A stretch of DNA of 5,880 nucleotides. It comes from Nitrospira sp. GTDB taxonomy: Bacteria > Nitrospirota > Nitrospiria > Nitrospirales > Nitrospiraceae. The position numbers and the translations under genes were made by a program. The DNA is taken from the NCBI GenBank assembly GCA_025363325.1, contig JANYEF010000246.1, positions 1 to 5,880 of the forward strand, in the 5' to 3' direction. The notes below the pieces were generated by a model. The model worked only from the letters and a program-made list of their open reading frames with translations, was not told where the DNA came from and made no database searches. This document shows positions 1 to 5,802 of the stretch, piece after piece. The stretch's first letter is position 1. Each line of letters opens with the position of its first letter.

Positions 1-2
1 GC

Positions 3-1049
3 TATGTCGGGAACTTCATCGGCGTATTCGGGCTGTTGCCGCTCCCTTTTGCCGGCTACTGGCTCATGCGTGAAATTTACCAGTACAACCAGCAGATGGG
101 CATCACGCTGATGGGAGGCTTCTTGTCGTGGCTGTTCATTCTGCAAGCCATGCTTATCGGGGTGCTCTTTCTCGGATCGAATTATTATTTCTGGATGGGG
201 ATCACCTATCGCATCCCCGGCTCTGAGATGAAATACCGGAAGCCGATGTTGGCGATGTTGATTGCGCTGTTGCTGTGCCTGGGTGTCTGGATGACGCCCC
301 ACTCACTTGTGGCCAGTATGGAAGAAGCGAGAAAGATGGGGGGCAGCCACCATCCGCTTCTTGGCGTGTTCGGCGTCATGTCGGCCAAGATGACCGTGGC
401 GAATCTGATGATCCTCGTCACATTCATGAGCTTCATCATGTATTGGCGGGCCGGCAAGCAGGAAACGGCGGGCTGGGCCAAGGTCGCCAAAGCGATCATG
501 GGCGGCATCCTTGCCTGCGCGGCGATCGCGGTGATCGTCCTCGGCGTGTGGGGGTATTTCGTTCCCGCCATCATTCGCATCAATTACTTCTCGACGACGC
601 AGGTACTGGTCGTGATCGGTGTCATGGTGACGATCACTCCACTGACGGCCCTGCTGCTGAGGAGTGCCAAGACCACGACGGAAATGGTCTGGGGCAAGAT
701 GCCTCCCCGAGCCGGTTACGCCCTTGTCCTCAACGCGGTCATGGTCGTCCTCCTAATGACGCTGATGGGCTACGCACGGTCGTCCTCTCGCGTCCATTGG
801 CATGTCTATGGTGTGCTCCGCGATACGTCGCCATACGCGTTTTCACCGGCGCTCGGCTATGCTGCTGCGCTCATGGCCTTGAACACATTTTTCTTCTGCA
901 TGCTTGTCGCCTTCATCTTCTGGGTGGCCACGATGGGCGACAAGGCGAAAGCGCCTAGCGGATCGACTAAGGTCGAGTTGCCGCACGGCATGCCGGCGTT
1001 GGCAGGCGCGTCGAGTGCGCTCGATGAACCGAAAGCGCGCAAGTTCTGA
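3..1049 (+). CDS. Cytochrome bd-like oxidase, membrane subunit (3' part; 5' end outside window)
   Basis: The reading frame is open from the first complete codon of the window, so the N-terminus is missing; the TTG at 36 is internal. About seven transmembrane helices remain. Numbered from the TTG, they lie near residues 28-55, 70-88, 107-138, 150-180, 186-209, 226-246 and 273-299, followed by a polar C-terminal tail. The stretch around the TTG (GVFGLLPLPFAGYWLMREIY) and the later VHWHVYG segment resemble, from memory, the divergent bd-like oxidase subunit I proteins of Nitrospira. Candidate heme or metal ligands are H89 at a helix end, H105, H106, H254 and H256. The expected role is reduction of oxygen in the cytoplasmic membrane. 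Three cytochrome c genes lie directly downstream, which hints at cytochrome c rather than quinol as donor. Membrane oxidase-like identity is fairly secure; the exact electron donor is inference. Confidence 0.72.
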   Translation, partial: YVGNFIGVFGLLPLPFAGYWLMREIYQYNQQMGITLMGGFLSWLFILQAMLIGVLFLGSNYYFWMGITYRIPGSEMKYRKPMLAMLIALLLCLGVWMTPHSLVASMEEARKMGGSHHPLLGVFGVMSAKMTVANLMILVTFMSFIMYWRAGKQETAGWAKVAKAIMGGILACAAIAVIVLGVWGYFVPAIIRINYFSTTQVLVVIGVMVTITPLTALLLRSAKTTTEMVWGKMPPRAGYALVLNAVMVVLLMTLMGYARSSSRVHWHVYGVLRDTSPYAFSPALGYAAALMALNTFFFCMLVAFIFWVATMGDKAKAPSGSTKVELPHGMPALAGASSALDEPKARKF

Positions 1050-1062
1050 ATTGCAAGAGTCG

Positions 1063-1105
1063 GAGTTGTGAGTGTAACTCAGCACTCAGAACCCAGCACT
1101 TCTAA
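1063..1105. repeat. Short CAGCAC-rich repeat-like stretch in the oxidase/cytochrome gap
   Basis: The 73-bp gap before the first cytochrome c gene contains CTCAGCACTCAGAACCCAGC followed by ACTTC, in which CAGCAC or CAGAAC motifs recur about every 9-10 bases. TGAGTG at 1069-1074 can pair with CACTCA at 1083-1088, and GAGTT at 1063-1067 can pair alternatively with AACTC at 1076-1080. No T-tract follows, so it is not an intrinsic terminator. It may be a degenerate intergenic repeat or a small RNA structure in the operon mRNA. Confidence 0.3.
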
Positions 1106-1112
1106 CGACCCG

Positions 1113-1119
1113 AAGGGGG
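1113..1119 (+). promoter_or_regulatory. Ribosome binding site for the 1123 cytochrome c gene
   Basis: AAGGGGG lies only 3 bases before the ATG at 1123. The spacing is shorter than usual, but it is the only purine-rich site near this start. The two N-terminal helices begin immediately after the ATG, which supports the start. Confidence 0.45.
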
Positions 1120-1122
1120 CAT

Positions 1123-1746
1123 ATGAGCGAAGTTGTCAAATTACAGTTGATTGGTCTCTCAGTGATAGGAAGCGGGGTTCTGATTCTCCTCTTCATTCGC
1201 TCTACATTCGCCCGGGTCATAGGATTCGTCTGGATTGTGCTGGGCCTCTTCACGCTCACCGCGTTGTCGGTGCCGCAGATGGCGTCGTTGCCGCCCGTTG
1301 AGGAGAAGTTCGATATTGCCACGGTCAAAACGCCGACCGACATGGCGACCATCGGGCAGAAGATCTTCTTTAGTAAGGGCCAATGCGCGCTCTGCCATAC
1401 CATCGGTCCCAGCGAATCGGCCCGCTGCCCGGACCTGAAGGGGATCGGAGCCAAGTTGAGCCGTGAGTTTATGTTTGAAAGTTTGACGCAACCGCAGGCC
1501 TATATCTATCTCGACTATCGCCATGAAGGCGTAGCGAAGGAGTATCCGGCCCGGATGCCCTACATCAATAAGAATCCTATCGGACTGTCAAAGAATGAAA
1601 TTCTTTCGGTCATTGCATTCCTGCAGCAGATGAGCGGGGAGCCGATTTCTGTCACTGTAGCTGAACTGGCCGCGCCGGGAGAGATGCCTGCCGCTCCGGC
1701 GAAAGTAGCCCAGGCCGGTCCAGTGGCCGTGGCGCAAGCGCACTGA
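1123..1746 (+). CDS. Membrane-anchored monoheme cytochrome c
   Basis: The 207-residue protein has two hydrophobic helices (about 7-26 and 31-50) joined by a short Arg-containing turn. By the positive-inside rule this puts both ends outside the membrane. A class I cytochrome c domain follows: the heme c site CALCH is at residues 88-92 and the likely axial methionine is M145 in RMPYINK. The tail from about 181 is rich in Ala, Pro and Val and probably disordered. The gene follows the bd-like oxidase on the same strand and is followed after 10 bp by another cytochrome c gene. The likely role is a periplasm-facing electron carrier fixed next to the oxidase, possibly its direct donor subunit; this is inferred from position. 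Heme attachment is certain from the motif. The specific family name is not recognised. Confidence 0.88.
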   Translation: MSEVVKLQLIGLSVIGSGVLILLFIRSTFARVIGFVWIVLGLFTLTALSVPQMASLPPVEEKFDIATVKTPTDMATIGQKIFFSKGQCALCHTIGPSESARCPDLKGIGAKLSREFMFESLTQPQAYIYLDYRHEGVAKEYPARMPYINKNPIGLSKNEILSVIAFLQQMSGEPISVTVAELAAPGEMPAAPAKVAQAGPVAVAQAH

Positions 1747-1751
1747 GGAGG
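1745..1751 (+). promoter_or_regulatory. Ribosome binding site overlapping the upstream stop codon
   Basis: GAGGAGG is a near-perfect Shine-Dalgarno sequence that overlaps the TGA stop of the preceding cytochrome gene (1744-1746) and sits 5 bases before the ATG at 1757. It fixes the start and suggests coupled translation of the two cytochromes. Confidence 0.75.
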
Positions 1752-1756
1752 AACCT

Positions 1757-2473
1757 ATGGGGCCGTTGATCAAGCTGATCGTCTTAAATGTGGTCGTCTA
1801 TGCGATCTTGAAATTTGTCGTGCCCAATATCCCTGGCTCGGCGCCGCTGCCGGCTAGTCTGGTTTTTCTCTATATGATGCTGACGACGTCGGGGTTTGTG
1901 ATATTCGCCACAGTGAGTGCAGAGTCCAAAGAGGCCTTTTGGGGTCCGATCCAACGGTTCCTGACGGGAGAGAATATCGGCGGACTGCAAGCGTTGCGTT
2001 ACGGCGTCTTGATTCTGTTTCCGTTGCTGATCGGCTGGCAAACCTATAACAGTACGGCGGTAAGCGATGCGCCGCCATCAGAAAACCGGACGATTCACCC
2101 GGCCCCGCCAGGCGAATATACCGGCTTGTCGAATCCAATTTCAAAGACACCAGACGCCATCCAGCAGGGGAAGGGCTACTATGCCGCGTTCTGTTCCCCC
2201 TGTCACGGTGGAAACTTCGATGGCAAGGGTTCGGCGGCCAGGGGATTCAATCCTCCCCCGGCCAACTTCTCCGATCCAACGACGATTGCCATGCTCCAGG
2301 AAAGCTATCTCTTCTGGCGCATCAAGAAGGGCGGCGTCGGCCTCCCGATCGAAGGGATGCCATGGAAATCCGCGATGCCTCGCTGGGAAGTCGAGCTTCC
2401 TGACGAATGGATCTGGAAAATTATCATGGGCGAGTACGATGGGGCGCATCAAGCGCCGAGGACGTGGGAGTAG
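1757..2473 (+). CDS. Membrane-anchored monoheme cytochrome c, three N-terminal helices
   Basis: The 238-residue protein has three predicted transmembrane helices at about 5-22, 33-54 and 82-97. The loop between helices 2 and 3 carries K58, R67 and R81 and is therefore probably cytoplasmic, which places the C-terminal domain in the periplasm. That domain (about 130-230) is a class I cytochrome c with the heme site CSPCH at 146-150. The axial methionine is probably M201 (EGMPW) or M207 (SAMPRW). The distal part, with its closing LPDEWIWKIIMG helix, is typical of cytochrome c folds. The gene starts 10 bp after the previous cytochrome gene from a strong ribosome binding site and belongs to the same transcript. 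It is presumably a second heme-bearing subunit of the same membrane complex. The N-terminal three-helix module was not recognised as a named family and could be a docking domain for the oxidase. Confidence 0.88.
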   Translation: MGPLIKLIVLNVVVYAILKFVVPNIPGSAPLPASLVFLYMMLTTSGFVIFATVSAESKEAFWGPIQRFLTGENIGGLQALRYGVLILFPLLIGWQTYNSTAVSDAPPSENRTIHPAPPGEYTGLSNPISKTPDAIQQGKGYYAAFCSPCHGGNFDGKGSAARGFNPPPANFSDPTTIAMLQESYLFWRIKKGGVGLPIEGMPWKSAMPRWEVELPDEWIWKIIMGEYDGAHQAPRTWE

Positions 2474-2490
2474 CGGAGAGGATGGAGCCT

Positions 2491-2562
2491 GTTGATCTCC
2501 TGTGCTCGCGCAACGCGCGGCCTGGGAAGGCCCTCGTTGGACGCGCGCAGTGGGAGATCAAT
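2491..2562. repeat. REP-like long imperfect palindrome inside the operon
   Basis: This element fills the centre of the 169-bp gap between the second cytochrome gene and the NxrC-like gene. TTGATCTCC (2492-2500) pairs with GGAGATCAA (2553-2561). Inside lie CGCG (2507-2510) with CGCG (2542-2545), CAACG (2511-2515) with CGTTG (2535-2539), and GGCC (2519-2522) with GGCC (2529-2532), closing on the 6-base loop TGGGAA. It is far more GC-rich than the flanks and no T-run follows, so it is not a standard terminator. It resembles REP elements, which can stabilise upstream mRNA or dampen read-through between operon genes. The rest of the gap shows no other gene. Confidence 0.7.
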
Positions 2563-2642
2563 CAGCCCCCATCCCTGAAGAGATACTGAGGAAGGCACAC
2601 AGCCCCACCCTCTGAGACGTGAGTAGAGAGAGGACGGAACTT

Positions 2643-3509
2643 ATGACACAGAGACTGAAGCACATCGTTCCGAATGTCGTCGTCGGTGTATGGCTTGCCA
2701 TGGGACTCCTGACTGTGCAGCCCGTCTCGGCCGAGGAAAAGGCCAAGGTCGTCGCTCCGCCCGAGTCAACCCTGCAAAGCGTCTCGGTCAGCGCTCCATT
2801 GGTGAAGGGCGCCCTGCCCGCCGATGATCCGAATGCGGCGGTATGGAGCAGCGCAACCATGGCGAGATTCCCGATGTCGCCTCAAGTCCATTGGCCGACT
2901 CGTATTCTCGAAGCGACGGTCAAAGATCTGAACGTGCGTGCCTTACATGACGGGACCAATATCTCCATTCTCTTGGAGTACGCCGACCCAACGGAAGATC
3001 CAGACGATGCAGCCGCGATTGAGTTCATGGTGGGCGATAAGAAAGCCCACTTTGCGCATGGCCAGCCGATGGCGCAGGTGGAAGGCGGCCCGGTCAATAT
3101 TTGGTATTGGAAGAACAAAGACAATAAAGGCGTCGACATGAACGCCAAGGGCTTTGGCACGATCAAGGTACAGACGCACCAAGACGTGAAGGCCAAAGGC
3201 GCCTACTCCAATGGCACATGGAAAGTGGTTTTTACACGGCCACTCTCGACCGAGCATCCGGAGGAAGATACGCAGATTAAGACTGGTGGGTTTATCAATA
3301 TTGCCTTCGCCGTCTGGGATGGCAAGAAGGACGCAAGCGGCGAGCTGAAGGAGAAGGGATCCCAAAAGGCGGTCACCGCCTGGTGGAATTTTAGAGCAGA
3401 AGCGCCACCGGATTATTCCACCTATTACTATGCGGCCATCGCCGTGGGCGTGGCTCTCGGATTTCAGTTCGTTCTGATCCGCAAGCTCAAGAAAGGGCAT
3501 TCAGCATGA
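2643..3509 (+). CDS. NxrC-like heme b subunit (ethylbenzene dehydrogenase gamma / type II DMSO-reductase family), membrane-tethered
   Basis: The chosen ATG at 2643 follows an AGGA motif (2631-2634) at normal spacing and gives 288 residues with a Sec signal peptide (hydrophobic core about 11-26, VSA cleavage near 30). A GTG at 2619 would add eight polar residues ahead of it. The domain at about 60-252 matches the heme b-binding gamma subunits of ethylbenzene dehydrogenase, chlorate reductase and nitrite oxidoreductase (NxrC): WPTRILEATVKDLNVRALHD, ILLEYADPTED, GGPVNIWYWK, and WWNFRAE at the domain end. Family members bind heme b through a Met and a Lys; M143 (GQPMAQ) and K243 (GSQKAV) are the candidates here, by analogy only. 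A C-terminal helix (about 260-279) ends in RKLKK and should anchor the domain to the outer face of the inner membrane. No catalytic alpha or beta subunit is in the window. It could instead belong to the oxidase complex. Confidence 0.82.
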   Translation: MTQRLKHIVPNVVVGVWLAMGLLTVQPVSAEEKAKVVAPPESTLQSVSVSAPLVKGALPADDPNAAVWSSATMARFPMSPQVHWPTRILEATVKDLNVRALHDGTNISILLEYADPTEDPDDAAAIEFMVGDKKAHFAHGQPMAQVEGGPVNIWYWKNKDNKGVDMNAKGFGTIKVQTHQDVKAKGAYSNGTWKVVFTRPLSTEHPEEDTQIKTGGFINIAFAVWDGKKDASGELKEKGSQKAVTAWWNFRAEAPPDYSTYYYAAIAVGVALGFQFVLIRKLKKGHSA

Positions 3510-4549
3510 AGGCCGCTCGCCTATACGTATTGGGAGTGCTGGGTGTACTGATTGCCACCTGGGCCATGTCTGCCGGGGGTTGTGCGAACGAACAGCAGCA
3601 GAAGGGACATGAACTCTACGGCCACTACTGCTCGCACTGTCACGGTGAGAGCGGACGCCAGAACGAAGGATTCAATTGGTCCTCGATGCCCGATCCGAAG
3701 CCTAAAGATCTCACGAATAAGTCTGAGATGAGCACCCTCAAGGACGTAGACATCTTCAATACGATTTCGCGCGACATGAAGGATACGAGTGAGGGCGGGG
3801 ACGTGATCGGGGACGACGATTTCGCCGTGCCTACGATGCCCACGTTCAAGTACACCCTGTCTGAAGACGAAATTTGGGCCATTGTCGGCTATGTCCGCGG
3901 CCTCCACGGCATGAAGATGGAGTTTAAAGTCGAGGAGCGAAAGAAGGAGCTGGCTGCGGCGCTTCTCACGGCCCAAGGCAATTTAGAGCAGGCCACGAAG
4001 ATATATGAGGCGGCCGAGAAGCAAGCCAGCGAGGAAGCCGAGAAGAAAAACGTCGATGTCGATGACGCCGTCTATGCCAAAGAAATGGCAGTCATGGTGC
4101 AGGCGAAAAAAGACCTCGACGCTGCGCAGGCTGCGGCGAATAATTTGGTGACGAGACCAGGAAAAGGCGTGAATGTCGCCCGGCCCGATCTCACCGTGAA
4201 ACCTGAACAGGTTGCGAAGATGGTGGAGCTCGGCCAACGGCTCTATGAGAACAAGTATGGCTGCAACGGCTGCCATAGCCTTGGCGCAGCGGGTGGCAAG
4301 GTCGGGCCGGCGCTCGACCGCGCAGGATTCAGATTGAACGGGACCTGGATCTATCGGTGGCTGAAGAATCCTCAGGCGATGAAGCCGGAAACCAGGATGC
4401 CGGCGCTCGGGCTCAGCGATACCGATGCCAAGGCTGTGACGATGTATCTTGGTACGTTGCGTGCGCCAGCTCAGTCGGATGCCCCGACCGAGAAGCCGGA
4501 TGCCCCGGTTGAGAAGCCGGTTGCTCCGGTCGAGAAGCCGAAGAGCTGA
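3506..4549 (+). CDS. Diheme cytochrome c with helical linker, probable lipoprotein
   Basis: The start codon overlaps the previous stop (ATGA at 3506-3509), so translation is coupled to the NxrC-like gene. The 347-residue protein begins with a signal sequence ending AGGC26, an imperfect lipobox that suggests a lipid-anchored or otherwise secreted protein. The first cytochrome c domain (about 30-136) has heme site CSHCH at 42-46 and likely ligand M111 (TMPTF). Residues about 140-213 are a charged, Ala/Glu/Lys-rich stretch predicted to form one long helix or a helical hairpin. The second domain (about 232-320) has heme site CNGCH at 253-257 and likely ligand M298 (TRMPAL). The tail has three seven-residue APxEKP-type repeats. 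It is likely a periplasmic electron shuttle or connector between the NxrC-like protein and the oxidase complex. The heme sites are certain; the partner is inference. Confidence 0.9.
   Translation: MKAARLYVLGVLGVLIATWAMSAGGCANEQQQKGHELYGHYCSHCHGESGRQNEGFNWSSMPDPKPKDLTNKSEMSTLKDVDIFNTISRDMKDTSEGGDVIGDDDFAVPTMPTFKYTLSEDEIWAIVGYVRGLHGMKMEFKVEERKKELAAALLTAQGNLEQATKIYEAAEKQASEEAEKKNVDVDDAVYAKEMAVMVQAKKDLDAAQAAANNLVTRPGKGVNVARPDLTVKPEQVAKMVELGQRLYENKYGCNGCHSLGAAGGKVGPALDRAGFRLNGTWIYRWLKNPQAMKPETRMPALGLSDTDAKAVTMYLGTLRAPAQSDAPTEKPDAPVEKPVAPVEKPKS
4478..4540 (+). repeat. Three tandem 21-bp repeats in the cytochrome c tail
   Basis: Units at 4478-4498, 4499-4519 and 4520-4540 encode DAPTEKP, DAPVEKP and VAPVEKP at the very C-terminus of the diheme cytochrome. 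The copies differ at a few positions. They form a Pro/Glu/Lys-rich tail that is probably disordered; copy number could vary between strains. Confidence 0.85.
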
Positions 4550-4580
4550 ACTTAGCAGGCCTGAGACTAGCTCGGTCTAG

Positions 4581-4677
4581 CTGGTTGATCTGGTTTGTTA
4601 TGTTTATCTGGTTGATTTGGTTCATCTGGTTAGTTTCGTTCAACCAAAAAACCAGATAAACCAGACAAACCAAATAA
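4581..4677. repeat. 9-bp-periodic palindromic repeat, copy 1
   Basis: From 4581 the sequence runs in 9-base units: CTGGTTGAT, CTGGTTTGT, TATGTTTAT, CTGGTTGAT, TTGGTTCAT, CTGGTTAGT, TTCGTTCAA. From 4642 it switches to the complementary sense (AACCAAAA, then units such as AACCAGATA and AACCAGACA). The halves pair: 4603-4613 with 4650-4660 (11 of 11), 4616-4622 with 4642-4648, and 4591-4598 with 4665-4672, leaving a loop at 4623-4641. The element lies between the convergent cytochrome and ubiA genes, where it could act on both transcripts. An inverted second copy lies at 5678-5765. Confidence 0.85.
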
Positions 4678-4704
4678 CTGCCTTCTTACGCTGGCAGACT
4701 TTTT
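4678..4704 (+). terminator. Possible weak intrinsic terminator of the cytochrome operon
   Basis: CTGCC (4678-4682) pairs with GGCAG (4693-4697) around a 10-base loop, and two bases later there is a run of five T (4700-4704). The five-pair stem is short. The position, just after the palindromic repeat and before the ubiA stop, suits termination of rightward transcription. Confidence 0.35.
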
Positions 4705-4714
4705 CAGTATTCAG

Positions 4715-5614
4715 TTAGAGCAGAAATCCCGCAACCATTCCGATGAGAACGGCGGCTCCTACCCACACATGTTGCTGAAACATGTGGAAGGCAGTGGGAG
4801 TTGGTACGGCCTGCCTGAGTTGCAGGGCTTGTCTCAGGCACCACACTCCAATGGCCATGAGCGCTCCATAGTAGATCCAGCCGATGTGGGCAAGCCAGCC
4901 TGCGAATCCCAGCAGCAGCAGCATCGCGCAGAAGACCGTGCCGACGGCGAGCCACGTCGAAGAACCGAACAACAACGCCGAGGATTTCACGCCGATCCGA
5001 CGATCGTCCTCCCGATCTTGAAGCGCGTAGATCGTATCGTATCCGATCGCCCAGCAGACCGTCGCAGCGAACAGGCACCAGGCCGGCGCTTCGATGGCCC
5101 CCTGTGAGGCGGTCCAGGCCATGATGGTGCCCCAGCCGAAGGCGATACCCAATATGGCTTGCGGGACGTGGATGACGCGTTTCGCAAAGGGGTAGAGGCC
5201 GGCTAAGAGGATGGCGATCGGACTCAAGAGGATGGTGAACGGGTCAAGGAGCAGCACGAGTATTCCGGCCAGCGAGAGGAAGAAGCCGACGACCAGCAGG
5301 GCATGGGTGATGCTGAGTTCACCCGATGCGAGTGGACGGACTCGCGTGCGCGTCACATGTCGATCGAATGATCGATCCGCTAAATCGTTCAGGACGACCC
5401 CTGCACTGCGCATCACAAAGGATCCGATGACGAAGATGGCGAGCAAGTGAAGCGGAGGCATGCCACGAGCGGCCAAGACCAAGGACCAGAGCGTCGGGAG
5501 CATGAGCAGCCAGGTCCCAGTCTGGTTCTGGAGGCGAATGAGTCGGCCGATAGCCGACCAGGAGAACCGCGGCGGCGATGGCGATCCCGGTGACGGCGAA
5601 GAAGACTCGGTCAT
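4715..5614 (-). CDS. ubiA: UbiA-family polyprenyltransferase (4-hydroxybenzoate polyprenyltransferase-like)
   Basis: This membrane enzyme joins a polyprenyl chain to an aromatic ring in quinone biosynthesis. With the ATG at 5612-5614 it is 299 residues, close to the usual 290 or so. Both prenyl-diphosphate/Mg2+ sites are intact: NDLADRSFD at 76-84 followed by RTRVRPLASGE, and YDTIYALQDREDD at 192-204 followed by GVKSSALLFG. The segment YPFAKRVIHVPQAILGIAFG between them is also UbiA-typical, and seven to nine hydrophobic helices are visible. An upstream TTG (5650) would add 12 residues; no clear ribosome binding site supports either start, and ATG is preferred by codon. The motifs look closer to proteobacterial-type UbiA than to MenA. 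Because Nitrospira are reported to use menaquinone, the acceptor could be another aromatic, as for MqnP of the futalosine route. The gene is convergent with the cytochrome operon and flanked by inverted repeat copies. Confidence 0.9.
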   Translation of the reverse strand: MTESSSPSPGSPSPPRFSWSAIGRLIRLQNQTGTWLLMLPTLWSLVLAARGMPPLHLLAIFVIGSFVMRSAGVVLNDLADRSFDRHVTRTRVRPLASGELSITHALLVVGFFLSLAGILVLLLDPFTILLSPIAILLAGLYPFAKRVIHVPQAILGIAFGWGTIMAWTASQGAIEAPAWCLFAATVCWAIGYDTIYALQDREDDRRIGVKSSALLFGSSTWLAVGTVFCAMLLLLGFAGWLAHIGWIYYGALMAIGVWCLRQALQLRQAVPTPTAFHMFQQHVWVGAAVLIGMVAGFLL

Positions 5615-5677
5615 GGGCGTGAACTTAGCCGAGGGGTGCGGGGCTGTCAACGGCGAGGGGCGGATGGTTTCTCTTGT

Positions 5678-5765
5678 TTATTTGGTCTGTCTGGTTTGTT
5701 TGGTTGAACGAAACTAACTAGATGAACCAAATCAACCAGATAAACAAAACAAACCAGATAGACCA
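5678..5765. repeat. 9-bp-periodic palindromic repeat, copy 2 (inverted relative to copy 1)
   Basis: This copy has the same architecture as the element at 4581-4677 but in the opposite orientation. The 58 bases at 5702-5759 match the reverse complement of 4588-4645 at 56 positions. One unit of 8 bases in the T-rich arm is absent here. GGTCTGTCTGGTTTGTTT (5684-5701) pairs with 5747-5764 at 17 of 18 positions, the exception being a G:U wobble in RNA, so it forms a strong hairpin. It lies upstream of ubiA, in a region without convincing genes (5615-5802), where it could sit in the ubiA leader. Confidence 0.85.
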
Positions 5766-5802
5766 GGTTAGTTGTGCTCGATGGATGCTTTTCTGTATAA
5801 GA

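Noticed and set aside
275..958. Long alternative rightward frame overlapping the oxidase gene
   Set aside because: Its translation is an Arg/His/Gly-rich low-quality sequence without domains, whereas the other frame gives a coherent multi-helix membrane protein.
2619..2642. GTG start eight codons upstream for the NxrC-like gene
   Set aside because: It has no ribosome binding site of its own, overlaps the purine-rich site serving the ATG at 2643, and would place charged residues before a well-formed signal peptide.
2943..3500. Leftward 185-codon open frame within the NxrC-like gene
   Set aside because: It is antisense to a gene with clear family motifs and a signal peptide, and has no recognisable features itself.
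4413..4673. Leftward open frame of 86 codons with an NQxNQ-type N-terminal half
   Set aside because: It is the translation of the 9-bp repeat continued antisense into the cytochrome gene. The period is a multiple of three, which keeps frames open artificially.
4581..4677. CRISPR array or simple tandem repeat
   Set aside because: Units are 9 bases with no spacers, and orientation reverses midway to form a palindrome, unlike any CRISPR array.
5615..5650. TTG start for ubiA adding 12 residues
   Set aside because: The added residues have no match to family N-termini that I can recall, and TTG is a less likely start than the ATG at 5614. No ribosome binding site favours it, though this is not decisive.
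5460..5717. Rightward open frame of 85 codons ending in LVYLVCLVCLVERN
   Set aside because: It is antisense to ubiA, which has intact family motifs, and its end is again repeat-derived.
5772..5801. Promoter with TTGTGC and TATAAG boxes, 18-base spacer
   Set aside because: The predicted transcription start would fall after the ATG at 5803, so it does not fit the candidate gene, and the -35 match is weak.
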